Notes: generated by a model not told the origin, from the sequence alone. 54,288 nt of DNA from Bradyrhizobium sp. NAS96.2 (GCF_001908235.1 NZ_LGHK01000021.1:1-54288); one strand, 5' to 3'. Shown: positions 8,633 through 16,879, counted from the stretch's first letter. Numbers and translations: made by a program.

Positions 8633-9639
8633 ACAGGCAGGCCGCCTTCTGGACCATTGCGCTGCTCGCGCTCGTCGCGCTGCCCTTCGTGCACCGCGAT
8701 CCCTATCATCTGCACGTGCTGGTGCTGATCCTGATCTGGTCGTTTGCCTATACGTCGTGGTCGATCATGGGACGCTTCGGCCTGGTCTCGCTCGGCCATG
8801 GCGGCTTCATGGGGATCGGCGCCTATGTCACTGCGCTGCTCTGGAACCACCTCGGCGTCTCGCCCTGGATCGGCATTCCCCTGAGCATGGCGACCGCCGG
8901 CGTGCTCGCGCTCATCGTCGCCTATCCCTGCTTCCGCTTCCGCATCACCGGGCACTATTTCGTGCTGGTGACCTTGGCGCTCTCCGGCATCGTGCTGCAG
9001 GTCATCACCGCGACCCGCGACTATACCGGCGGCTCGCTCGGCTACACGCCGCAGCGCGCGCAAAGCGGCAAGGGGCTGTTTGCGCTGCAATTCGACGACA
9101 AGACCACCTGGTACCTGATCGCGCTTGCGGTGTGGGCCGCAGGCCTCGTGATCTGGCGCGCGATCGACCGCAGCATGATCCGCCATGCCATGGAGGCGAT
9201 CTCGGAGGATGAGGACGCCGCGGCCGCCGCCGGCGTCAACGTCACCGCCGAGAAGCTCAAGGTCACGCTGATCAGCGCGCTGATGACGGCGCTGTCAGGC
9301 GCGCTCTATTGCCAGTACCAGATGTTCATCTCGCCGGACACCGTGAGCGGCATCGCTGTTTCCTTGCAGATGGTGTTCGCGGCGATCGTCGGCGGTGTCT
9401 ATGTCGCGCTGGGGCCGACGGTCGGCGCCGTCATCACCATCGTGCTGGCCGAGGTGCTGCGCATCTCCTTTGGCACCAAGGCGGTCGGCTGGGACAATCT
9501 GGTCTATGGCATATTGCTTGTGCTTTTCATCATCTTCCTGCCCAAGGGCATTCTTGGTAGCGTGATCGACCGGATCAAATCGCCACGCAAGCCGTCGAGA
9601 GGCCATGAGCAGCAAACCGTCCCCATCGCTCGCCGATGA
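8629..9639 (+). CDS. branched-chain amino acid-type ABC permease, LivM type
   Basis: 336 aa. GTG 8629 is chosen because it overlaps the previous stop (GTGA) and gives the usual LivM length; an upstream in-frame extension would lie within the LivH-type gene. It is polytopic, with the LivM motif GRFGLVSLGHGGFMGIGAYV and a later EDEDAAAAAGVNV segment matching the loop that docks on the ATPases. The last 35 bases overlap the start of the PPK2 gene in another frame. Confidence 0.9.
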   Translation: MNRQAAFWTIALLALVALPFVHRDPYHLHVLVLILIWSFAYTSWSIMGRFGLVSLGHGGFMGIGAYVTALLWNHLGVSPWIGIPLSMATAGVLALIVAYPCFRFRITGHYFVLVTLALSGIVLQVITATRDYTGGSLGYTPQRAQSGKGLFALQFDDKTTWYLIALAVWAAGLVIWRAIDRSMIRHAMEAISEDEDAAAAAGVNVTAEKLKVTLISALMTALSGALYCQYQMFISPDTVSGIAVSLQMVFAAIVGGVYVALGPTVGAVITIVLAEVLRISFGTKAVGWDNLVYGILLVLFIIFLPKGILGSVIDRIKSPRKPSRGHEQQTVPIARR

Positions 9640-10546
9640 ACTGAAACCCCACGTCGCGCCGTTTCGCTACGACGGGAGTGGCGAGTTTCACCTGAAGTCG
9701 TACCCGACCGCCGAGAAGGGCGGCATCGACAAGGACGCCGGCGGCAAGATCATCGAGGCCAACCGCAAGCGGCTCAACGATTTCCAGGAGAAGCTCTACG
9801 CCCAGGACCGCTGGTCGCTGCTCCTGATCTTCCAGGGCATGGATGCCGCCGGCAAGGACAGCGCGATCAAGAGCGTGTTCGAGGGCGTCAACCCGCAGGG
9901 CTGCGAGGTCTCCTCCTTCAAGCAGCCGTCGTCGCGGGAGCTCGACCACGACTACATGTGGCGCGCCATGATCGCGCTGCCGGAGCGCGGCCGCATCGGC
10001 ATCTTCAACCGTTCCTATTACGAGGAGTGCCTGGTGGTGCGGGTGCATCCCGAGGTGCTGGACAAGCAGAAGATCCCGAAGAAGCTGGTGACCAAGAACA
10101 TCTGGCGCGAGCGCTTCGAGGACATCTCCGCGATCGAGCGCTATCTGTCGCGCAACGGCACCGTGATCCTGAAATTCTTCCTGCACGTCTCCAAGGAGGA
10201 GCAGCGCCAGCGCTTCCTCGACCGGCTCGAGGAGCCGGCCAAGAACTGGAAGTTCTCGATGGCCGACATCTCCGAGCGGCAGCTGTGGGCCAAATACCAG
10301 GCGGCCTATCAGGACATGATCCACCGCACCGCGACCAAGGACGCGCCCTGGCACATTGTGCCGGCCGATCACAAATGGTTCGCCCGCGTCGTGATCGGCT
10401 CGACTATCGTCAATGCGCTCGATCGGCTCGCTCTGAAATTCCCCGAGGTCGACAAGGCCGACCTCAGCGAATTCAAGCGCGTTCGCGCGGCGCTGGAGGC
10501 GGAAGGCAAGGGCGGGGCGGCGGAGAAGAATGCGACGAAGAAGTAG
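9605..10546 (+). CDS. polyphosphate kinase 2 (PPK2) family protein
   Basis: 313 aa, ATG 9605. It is a single-domain PPK2 of the P-loop kinase fold: Walker A GMDAAGKDS at residues 78-86, Walker B region GRIGIFNRSYYEE at 129-141, and a basic lid segment around IWRERFEDISAIERYL. PPK2 enzymes phosphorylate nucleoside mono- or diphosphates with polyphosphate, or run in reverse; the class cannot be fixed from sequence alone. It overlaps the end of the LivM-type gene by 35 bp, so it is probably co-expressed with the importer. A C-terminal Ala/Lys-rich tail (GGAAEKNATKK) is likely disordered. Confidence 0.9.
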   Translation: MSSKPSPSLADELKPHVAPFRYDGSGEFHLKSYPTAEKGGIDKDAGGKIIEANRKRLNDFQEKLYAQDRWSLLLIFQGMDAAGKDSAIKSVFEGVNPQGCEVSSFKQPSSRELDHDYMWRAMIALPERGRIGIFNRSYYEECLVVRVHPEVLDKQKIPKKLVTKNIWRERFEDISAIERYLSRNGTVILKFFLHVSKEEQRQRFLDRLEEPAKNWKFSMADISERQLWAKYQAAYQDMIHRTATKDAPWHIVPADHKWFARVVIGSTIVNALDRLALKFPEVDKADLSEFKRVRAALEAEGKGGAAEKNATKK

Positions 10547-10594
10547 TGGGTCACGCTGCTGGTGTATCGTGTTCGCAGGTGAACTCGTTGCTTT

Positions 10595-10810
10595 GTGAGG
10601 TGAGCACGTTCGTCCGGCTCCCTCCCCCCTTGTGGGGGAGGGTGGGGAGAGGGGTGGCCCCGGGCGAGATGACGAAGAAGAAGCGCTGGCTTGGAAATTT
10701 AGATCGCGTCGTCGAAGATAAATCGAGAGAGTCCCCGTGTGGTACCCCTCTCCCTAACCCTCCCCCACAAGGGGGGAGGGAACCCTGCCGCCGGTATGTC
10801 CCTTACGCGC
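10595..10810. repeat. composite palindromic repeat, copy 1
   Basis: Begins GTGAGGTGAGCAC, then CTCCCTCCCCCCTTGTGGGG with GGAGAGGGGT, and about 90 bp later the complementary ACCCCTCTCC and CCCCCACAAGGGGGG; it ends near TGTCCCTTACGCG. The same order recurs at 13261 in the same orientation. Confidence 0.8.
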
Positions 10811-10819
10811 TCTCCGCCG

Positions 10820-13045
10820 CTAGCTCTTGCGCGACGGCATCCAGGCGGACAGCAGGTAGAAGCCGATCGCTACGATGAGGAGGTAGCGGAAGCCGAGCAG
10901 GGTGGAGCACGACTCGGCTAGGCCGCCGATGACGGAGCCCGCGATGTTCGATCCGAATGCCTGATCGGGATTGGCTTCATCGCGGAACGAGCGGGCGAAG
11001 ATCACGCCGGCGAAGAACATCGGGCCGAGCGCCAGCGCGCACGGGATCACGTAACGCCAGACGATGCCGCCGGCCAGGAACGTGTCCAGCGGCACCAGCA
11101 CCGAGACCGCCAGCAGCGCCAGCAGTCCGGCATAGTGGCGCACCAGCCGGGTGGACGGCACCTTGATCACATAAAGATTGGCGGCGAGGATCAACAGCAG
11201 CGCGGTGAAGAACACCGCCGAGTTGACCAGCCAGGTGCTGCCGAACAGCAGCGCCATCTGCACCACCGCCTTGGTCTCGAGCAGCATGAAGGCCGCGCCG
11301 AGGAAGAACATCCGGTTGTTGGGCCGCCAGGCGCCCTTCGGCTTGAACAGGTAGACGAGGCCAAGCCCGAGCACGCCGAGCAGGATCATCGAGCGAACGG
11401 TGAGGTCGGGGATCAGCCGTCCGCTGACATAGAGGAACGGCCAGTCGTCGCTGGTCGATTGCTTGGCGCCTTCATTGTCGACCACCAGCTTCGCCGGCGC
11501 CAGCGGCACCCAGTCGCCGCGCTGGGGCGCAGCCTTGTCCTGCTTGTCTTGTGCTTTTTCTTGCGGCTTGTCGAAGCCGTTGACCGCCAGGTTCTCCGGC
11601 GGAATGCTGTTCAGCCAGAACTTGCCGCGGTCGCGAAACGCGGTGGAGATACGCGGATTGCAGCCCGCGATGATGGTGGTGAAGCCGACTGCCTCCGACG
11701 ACGTCAGCGTCTCCTTGTAGGGCAGCGGCAGCACCAGCGGATCGCAGCCGAACACCTGCTTGGCCATCTCGGCGACGCGCTGCACGATCCAGCCCTGGCG
11801 GTAGTAGTTGTACATCACGAAGATGCCGTCCTGCTTCAGCACACGGCGGACGTCCTGGAACGCCTGTTCGGTGAACAGATAGCTTTCGAGACGGATGTTG
11901 GCGTAGCCGCTGTGCAGGATCAGCGAGTCGACCAGCGCATACACCACGAGATCATATTTGCGGTCGGTGGTGCGCAGGAAATGCCGGCCGTCGTCGAGAT
12001 GCGGCACCACCCGCGGATCCTGATAGGGCTTGTCGGGGTGGTTGTGGATGCCGATGTCCTGGATCGCGGGATCGATCTCGACCGCATCGACGCGCTCCAC
12101 GCCGAAGCGCAATGCGTGCGCGAGGTCGTTGCCGGAGCCGGCGCCGATGATCATGACGTCCTTGAACGGCGCGCCGCCGCTGTGCTTCTGTAGCAAATGG
12201 ATCAGCGAGTAGGACGAGCCGCGTTCGCTGAACGGCATCATTTCCTGATGGCCGATGCTGTTGACGGTGATCTCGCCGCTCTTCTTGTTGAGGTCGACGG
12301 CGTAATAGGGCGACCAGCGGATGTCATGGTTGCCGGAGCGATCGGTGTAGAATCCGGTGAATCCCACCACGAAGATGATGGTCACGAGGCGCAGGATCGA
12401 CAGCGCCTTGTCCTGGTAGAGCAGGTAGACGATGCCGGCGCAGCTGATGCCGAACCAGACCACCGGCGGCGCCTGCGCGAACGACAGCAGCGAGAACCCC
12501 ACGATGCCCGCGAGGCTGCCGCCGATATTCAGCGAATAGCCGGCGACGCGGTTCGGGTAGGCGTCGAAGGCGCGGCCGAGCGTCTGGCCAAGGCCGACGA
12601 ACATCAGTGCGATCAGCACGAAGAACAGCCCGGCGATCGCCTCGATCGGCACGACGAATTTGGCGAGATCCGGGTTGCGATACTCGGTGCCGAAGAACAC
12701 CTCCTGCGGCGAGGCCTGATGGCCGACGTCGACCGCGAACTCGCCCCATTGGAAATACAGCACCATGATCGTGGCGACCGCCGCGAAGGTCACGAGCGCG
12801 AGCCCGGGAAACAGCGCAAGCCAGTTGGTGCTCCGCCGCGCGGCAAGGCAGCCGCAGGACATGCCGAGGAAGGCCGCCAGCAGCACGATGTTGGTGAAGA
12901 ATTGCAGGAAGACGACCTTGGCCGAGAACCAGCGAATGCAGGCCAGTTCGAGGAACAGGATCAGGAATCCGACGAGGAAGAGATTGAAGCCGGCTTGTCG
13001 CTGATTGGGCCCTACGGCCACGTTCGTCGCGGGCATGATCCCCAT
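10820..13045 (-). CDS. polytopic membrane protein with spermidine-synthase-like domain
   Basis: 741 aa. An N-terminal membrane part (residues ~20-235, six or more helices) is followed by a soluble Rossmann methyltransferase/spermidine-synthase-like domain (~245-480) and a second membrane part (~560-735). The nucleotide motif is VMIIGAGSGNDL (297-308), with an acidic pair in VEIDP (322-326) and DDGRHFL (351-357). The aminopropyltransferase signature GGGDGG and the usual catalytic Asp pattern are altered, so polyamine synthesis should not be assumed. The gene is monocistronic and bracketed by two direct copies of a repeat. AAGGAG lies 2 bp before ATG 13045 and 11 bp before ATG 13036, so either could be the start. 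Confidence 0.75.
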   Translation of the reverse strand: MGIMPATNVAVGPNQRQAGFNLFLVGFLILFLELACIRWFSAKVVFLQFFTNIVLLAAFLGMSCGCLAARRSTNWLALFPGLALVTFAAVATIMVLYFQWGEFAVDVGHQASPQEVFFGTEYRNPDLAKFVVPIEAIAGLFFVLIALMFVGLGQTLGRAFDAYPNRVAGYSLNIGGSLAGIVGFSLLSFAQAPPVVWFGISCAGIVYLLYQDKALSILRLVTIIFVVGFTGFYTDRSGNHDIRWSPYYAVDLNKKSGEITVNSIGHQEMMPFSERGSSYSLIHLLQKHSGGAPFKDVMIIGAGSGNDLAHALRFGVERVDAVEIDPAIQDIGIHNHPDKPYQDPRVVPHLDDGRHFLRTTDRKYDLVVYALVDSLILHSGYANIRLESYLFTEQAFQDVRRVLKQDGIFVMYNYYRQGWIVQRVAEMAKQVFGCDPLVLPLPYKETLTSSEAVGFTTIIAGCNPRISTAFRDRGKFWLNSIPPENLAVNGFDKPQEKAQDKQDKAAPQRGDWVPLAPAKLVVDNEGAKQSTSDDWPFLYVSGRLIPDLTVRSMILLGVLGLGLVYLFKPKGAWRPNNRMFFLGAAFMLLETKAVVQMALLFGSTWLVNSAVFFTALLLILAANLYVIKVPSTRLVRHYAGLLALLAVSVLVPLDTFLAGGIVWRYVIPCALALGPMFFAGVIFARSFRDEANPDQAFGSNIAGSVIGGLAESCSTLLGFRYLLIVAIGFYLLSAWMPSRKS

Positions 13046-13513
13046 ATCTCCTTAACCAAACAAGGTCGCGCCCTTAACACCCGGCCGCCGCCCGCACCCT
13101 AGATGCAACCTGTTGAGCAAAGATTGACTTGGCCTGCCGCGTACGCGCGATGGTTGTCTCCGTCGGCGTCACGCATGATGTCATGGTGTAGGAGAGGTTT
13201 AGCTGTGAGCGGATTTGTGCCGCTGTTCCGAGCATCGATCGGGATAGTGAAAGCAGTGATGTGAGGTGAGCACTCTGTTCGGCTCCCTCCCCCCTTGCGG
13301 GGGAGGGTGGGGAGAGGGGTAAGCCCCGGGCGAGATCATCGTGATAAGCGGAGCTATGGCAGTCTTGGTTGCCGAGACGCTCAGTGACAGAGCGCGTCGT
13401 GTGTCACCCCTCTCCCTAACCCTCCCCCGCAAGGGGGGGAGGGAACCCTTCCATTGGTGCGTCCCTTACATGAGTGCGTGACTGCGCCGGAGCGCCGGCG
13501 CCGAGCGCACGCT
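13046..13513. other. intergenic region containing repeat copy 2
   Basis: The 215 bp upstream of the membrane-protein gene (13046-13260) hold no recognisable gene, and I could not settle on a promoter. The rest is the composite repeat at 13261-13475. Confidence 0.6.
13261..13475. repeat. composite palindromic repeat, copy 2
   Basis: Same organisation and orientation as copy 1: GTGAGGTGAGCAC, CTCCCTCCCCCCTTGCGGGG, GGAGAGGGGT, GCCCCGGGCGAGAT, then ACCCCTCTCCCTAACC and CCCCCGCAAGGGGGG, ending TGCGTCCCTTACATGAG. Similarity to copy 1 extends beyond the palindromic arms. Confidence 0.8.
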
Positions 13514-13939
13514 TCACGCCGCAGCTTCTCCGAACACCATCTGCCAGCTCTTGCGCGTGTCCATGTATTCGCGCACCTGCTTGATGCGGCCTGCCTCGAC
13601 CACGAACACGAAGCAATAATCATTCTCGTAGGACCGGCCACCCGGCAGCGTCGCGCGCATGCGCTCCTCGACGATCACGCTGTTGCCGTCGGCATGAACG
13701 GCGCGGAACGCGATGTCGATCTCGGTGAACAGGCGGTGCATCTCGGTCGAGATGAAGCGGGCGATCGCTTCCGCGCCGATCATGTGATCGGTGTGATCGA
13801 GCGCGACCGCCGTGGCGTTGCGGGCCGGTGCAATCCATTCGGCATCCGGCGCGAACGCGGCGGCAATCAGCTTGGCGTCGCGGGTCCTGAACGTCTGCCA
13901 GGCGTTGAGGACGATGTCCTTGTTGGTCGGGCTGGTCAT
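13514..13939 (-). CDS. SnoaL/NTF2-like protein
   Basis: 141 aa. I start at ATG 13939, where GGAG lies about 9 bp upstream; an earlier in-frame ATG at 14020 adds a basic, unstructured stretch and lacks support. It is a single small alpha+beta barrel of the NTF2-like superfamily: NAWQTFRTRDAKLIAAAFAPDAEWIAP at the start, a DHMIGAEAIARFI helix, and the terminal sheet with NDYCFVFVVEAGRIKQVREYMDT (a frequent SnoaL ending). Such proteins may be isomerases, hydrolases or ligand binders; nothing fixes the substrate. The gene stands alone, divergent from the AdaA-type gene. Confidence 0.75.
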   Translation of the reverse strand: MTSPTNKDIVLNAWQTFRTRDAKLIAAAFAPDAEWIAPARNATAVALDHTDHMIGAEAIARFISTEMHRLFTEIDIAFRAVHADGNSVIVEERMRATLPGGRSYENDYCFVFVVEAGRIKQVREYMDTRKSWQMVFGEAAA

Positions 13940-14064
13940 TGCGATGTCTCCGGGGTTGATCGATCGGTTCGATCTAGGCCGGCGCGGCGGGAGGTGCTGG
14001 CCGGAATCGGACCTCATCACCGCCGGCCCCTTTCTTCGATCGCGCGATGCGCTAGTGTCCCGCC

Positions 14065-14634
14065 ATGCTCAGCTTCGAGGTCTGCAACGCGGCGCGGCTG
14101 CGGCGCGACGCGCGCTATGACGGCCGCTTCTTCACCGCGGTGAAGACCACGCGGATCTATTGCCGGCCGGTCTGTCCGGTGAAGCACCCGCTGCCGCGCA
14201 ACGTCACCTACTACCCGACCGCCGCCGCGGCCGAGGCGGCGGGCTATCGGCCGTGCCTGCGCTGCCGTCCCGAAACCGCGCCGTTCTGTCCGGCGTGGAA
14301 CGGCACGCGCTCCACGGTTGCGCGCGCGCTGAAGCTGATCGACGGCGGCGCGCTCGAGCGCGGCTCGGTTGCCGCACTCGCCGACCGGCTCGGCATCACA
14401 TCGCGCCATCTCGGGCGGCTGTTCGAGCGCCACGTCGGCGCGAGCCCGCAACAGGTCGCGACCACCCGCCGGGCCCAGCGCGCCAAGCGCCTGATCGACA
14501 CCACGGACGATGCGATGACCGAGATCGCCTTCCGCGCCGGCTTCGGTAGCGTCCGCCGTTTCAACGCTGCCTTCGCCGACCTCTACGGCCGCTCGCCGTC
14601 GAGCCTGCGCGCGTCTTCGCGCGGGCGGAGGTGA
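14065..14634 (+). CDS. AdaA-type methylphosphotriester sensor and AraC-family regulator
   Basis: 189 aa. Residues 1-78 form an Ada N-terminal zinc domain with all four cysteines: C33 and C37 in YCRPVC, C64 and C67 in CLRC. In E. coli Ada the first of these (Cys38) accepts the methyl group from methylphosphotriesters and turns on DNA binding. Residues ~85-180 are an AraC helix-turn-helix pair (SVAALADRLGITSRHLGRLF, then MTEIAFRAGFGSVRRFNAAF). The O6-alkylguanine transferase or AlkA glycosylase domain that often follows is absent, as in Bacillus AdaA. No repair gene is adjacent, so its regulon is elsewhere. Confidence 0.85.
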   Translation: MLSFEVCNAARLRRDARYDGRFFTAVKTTRIYCRPVCPVKHPLPRNVTYYPTAAAAEAAGYRPCLRCRPETAPFCPAWNGTRSTVARALKLIDGGALERGSVAALADRLGITSRHLGRLFERHVGASPQQVATTRRAQRAKRLIDTTDDAMTEIAFRAGFGSVRRFNAAFADLYGRSPSSLRASSRGRR

Positions 14635-14655
14635 GGGCTAGCTGCATCGCCAGCC

Positions 14656-14893
14656 GATGCGAGGTGAGCACATTCGTCGGGCTCGCTTCCCCTTGCCGGG
14701 GTCCGACGCGAGGCGCTTGAACGATTTCGGAATATTGGAAATGTATCCCTGAGTTGCCCGACACGTCAAGTTGCCTTGTCGAACGCCGGCAGCCGCCAGC
14801 TCCTTTGCATGGGGTTGTTTTGCGATATTTGGCCGCGCGCGGCTGCGGCAGTCGCGCAAGGGGGGAGACCCCACTGGTTGTGCGTCCCTGATG
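14656..14893. repeat. degenerate composite repeat, copy 3
   Basis: Starts GCGAGGTGAGCACATTCGTC and CTCGCTTCCCCTTGCCGGGG, and ends GCAAGGGGGGAGACC followed by TGCGTCCCTGATGCG, which match the outer borders of copies 1 and 2. The centre is unlike them and the arms are partly lost. It fills most of the gap between the AdaA-type gene and the leuA leader. Confidence 0.6.
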
Positions 14894-15051
14894 CGCCAAG
14901 CCCTCTCACCACGTTAGGTCAACCCCACTGACCATCTTTACCCATTGCGGCGGCTCGCCATAATCGTCTAGAACGACGGCGCAAAGCGCGTCCCGGCAAC
15001 CAACCGTCAATGGTTTTGACCGAGGGTTTTGGCGCTCAACAGGGCCTGGCA
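14894..15051 (+). promoter_or_regulatory. probable leuA promoter region
   Basis: This is the only space for a promoter ahead of the leader peptide. TTGCGG, a 17-bp spacer and CTAGAA around 14945-14973 are a weak sigma-70-like pair; nothing better was seen. The promoter position is uncertain. Confidence 0.3.
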
Positions 15052-15168
15052 ATGCTGATTCGCGGCCAAATCGATGGGATTTCGGGGGAGGTGGCTGAGG
15101 CTACCGCCACGATCCCGGCCGCGGCGCCCGCCCTCCTTATTGGCGGCCTGCTTCTTACCTGCCCCTGA
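15052..15168 (+). CDS. putative leucine-rich leader peptide of leuA
   Basis: A 38-codon frame, ATG 15052 to TGA 15166-15168. The peptide begins MLIRGQIDGISG and ends ALLIGGLLLTCP, so five of its last twelve residues are leucine (CTC, CTT, CTG, CTT, CTT). A partial ribosome site (AGGG) lies about 8 bp upstream. Its stop codon sits inside the 5' arm of the hairpin at 15162-15204, as expected if ribosome stalling on leucine codons controls folding. By analogy with enteric leuL, a ribosome starved of charged tRNA-Leu would favour leuA expression. Assignment is by position and composition only. Confidence 0.6.
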   Translation: MLIRGQIDGISGEVAEATATIPAAAPALLIGGLLLTCP

Positions 15169-15204
15169 GGGCCGGCTGGGCGTCTGCGCCTGGGCACTCA
15201 GGGG
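15162..15204 (+). terminator. attenuator-like hairpin before leuA
   Basis: CCCCTGAG (15162-15169) pairs with CTCAGGGG (15197-15204), enclosing a second stem GGCG-TCTG-CGCC (15179-15190). A short TTTGT follows, weaker than a classic T run. An upstream segment, CGGCC (about 15143-15147), could pair with GGCCG just inside the 5' arm and compete with it. The arrangement fits transcription attenuation, though termination strength is unproven. Confidence 0.55.
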
Positions 15205-15260
15205 TTTGTACGAGATCACCGGACCCTGATATCGCCTAAGTAATTGCTCAAGGAGCAAAC

Positions 15261-16856
15261 ATGACGGGCGCAAAGCTTAAAGGAATTTCTGACATGGCCA
15301 CCGCGAACAAGTCCGAGAAGGACCGCGTCATCATTTTCGACACCACCTTGCGCGACGGCGAGCAGTGCCCCGGCGCCACCATGACCTTCGAGGAGAAGCT
15401 CGAGGTCGCCGAACTGCTGGACGATATGGGCGTCGACGTCATCGAGGCCGGCTTCCCGATCACCTCGGAAGGCGACTTCCAGGCGGTCAGCGAGATCGCC
15501 CGCCGCTCCAAGAACTCGGTCATCGCGGGCCTGTCCCGCGCTCATCCGGCCGACATCGATCGCTGCGCCGAAGCCGTGAAGTTCGCCCGCCGCGGCCGCG
15601 TCCACACCGTGATCGCGACCTCGCCGCTGCATATGCGCGTGAAGTTGAACAAGACCCCCGACGAAGTCATCGAGACCTCGGTCGCGATGGTCGCCCGCGC
15701 CCGCAACCAGATCGACGACGTCGAATGGTCGGCCGAGGACGGCACCCGCAGCGAGATGGACTATCTGTGCCGGATCGTCGAAGCCGTCATCAAGGCCGGT
15801 GCCACCACGGTGAACATCCCCGACACCGTCGGCTACACGGTGCCGGAGGAATACACCCACTTCATGCGGACCTTGATCGAGCGGGTGCCGAACTCCGACA
15901 AGGCGATCTTCTCGGTGCATTGCCACAACGACCTCGGCATGGCGGTCGCGAACTCGCTGGCCGGCATCGTCGGCGGCGCGCGGCAGGTCGAGTGCACCGT
16001 CAACGGCATCGGCGAGCGCGCCGGCAATGCCGCGCTGGAAGAGATCGTGATGGCAATCAATGTGCGGAACGACAAGTTTCCGTACTGGAACAAGATCGAC
16101 ACCACGCAGCTGACGCGCGCCTCGAAGGTGGTGTCCGCCGCGACCTCGTTCCCGGTGCAGTACAACAAGGCGATCGTCGGCCGTAACGCGTTCGCCCATG
16201 AGAGCGGCATCCATCAGGACGGCGTCTTGAAGGACGCCTCGACCTACGAGATCATGCGGCCCGAGATGGTCGGCCTGAAGCAGTCCTCGCTGGTGCTCGG
16301 CAAGCATTCCGGCCGTCACGCCTTCATCCACAAGCTGGAGGAGATGGGCTACAAGCTCGGCGCCAACCAGCTGGAGGATGCCTTTACGCGGATGAAGGCG
16401 CTGGCCGACCGCAAGAAGGACATCTACGACGAGGACATCGAGGCGCTGGTCGACCAGGAGATGGCGGCCGCGCACGACCGCATCAAGCTGACCTCGCTGA
16501 CCGTGATCGCCGGCACCCATGGTCCGCAGCGCGCGACCATGAAGCTCGACGTCGACGGCCAGATCAAGATCGAGGAAGCCGAGGGCAACGGCCCGGTTGA
16601 TGCCGTGTTCAACTGCATCAAGCGCCTGGTGCCGCACGAGGCCAAGCTCGAGCTGTACCAGGTCCATGCGGTGACCGAGGGCACCGACGCGCAGGCCGAG
16701 GTCTCGGTGCGTCTGGCGCACGAAGGCCGCTCGATGACCGCGCGCGCCGCCGATCCGGACACGTTGGTCGCATCCGCAAAGGCCTATCTCGGCGCGCTGA
16801 ACAAGATCGTGATGAAGCGCCAGCGCGACGTCGTCCCGGGCAAGGCTGCGGGCTGA
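15261..16856 (+). CDS. leuA: 2-isopropylmalate synthase
   Basis: 531 aa; ATG 15261 has AAGGAG 6 bp upstream (ATG 15294 would also give a complete domain). It condenses acetyl-CoA with 2-oxoisovalerate, the first committed step of leucine synthesis, in the cytoplasm. Seen in order: TTLRDGEQCPG near the start of the TIM barrel, the metal-binding SVHCHNDLGMAVANSL, the GIGERAGNAALEE loop, the NAFAHESGIHQDGVLK segment of the accessory domain, and a C-terminal leucine-sensing domain (~400-520) that gives allosteric feedback. The length is normal. It is preceded by a putative leader peptide/attenuator and followed by a strong terminator, so it is probably transcribed alone. Confidence 0.97.
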   Translation: MTGAKLKGISDMATANKSEKDRVIIFDTTLRDGEQCPGATMTFEEKLEVAELLDDMGVDVIEAGFPITSEGDFQAVSEIARRSKNSVIAGLSRAHPADIDRCAEAVKFARRGRVHTVIATSPLHMRVKLNKTPDEVIETSVAMVARARNQIDDVEWSAEDGTRSEMDYLCRIVEAVIKAGATTVNIPDTVGYTVPEEYTHFMRTLIERVPNSDKAIFSVHCHNDLGMAVANSLAGIVGGARQVECTVNGIGERAGNAALEEIVMAINVRNDKFPYWNKIDTTQLTRASKVVSAATSFPVQYNKAIVGRNAFAHESGIHQDGVLKDASTYEIMRPEMVGLKQSSLVLGKHSGRHAFIHKLEEMGYKLGANQLEDAFTRMKALADRKKDIYDEDIEALVDQEMAAAHDRIKLTSLTVIAGTHGPQRATMKLDVDGQIKIEEAEGNGPVDAVFNCIKRLVPHEAKLELYQVHAVTEGTDAQAEVSVRLAHEGRSMTARAADPDTLVASAKAYLGALNKIVMKRQRDVVPGKAAG

Positions 16857-16879
16857 GGCGCAAGAGCGATCGAGAGTTG

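Noticed and set aside
10820..13045. Literal annotation as spermidine synthase
   Set aside because: The substrate motifs of true aminopropyltransferases are altered and the protein is mostly membrane-embedded.
14635..14900. Short open frames between the AdaA-type gene and the leuA leader
   Set aside because: They lie in the decayed repeat copy and have no ribosome site or recognisable product.
14900..15260. Metabolite riboswitch ahead of leuA
   Set aside because: No known riboswitch core was recognised, and the leader peptide with leucine codons explains the structure better.
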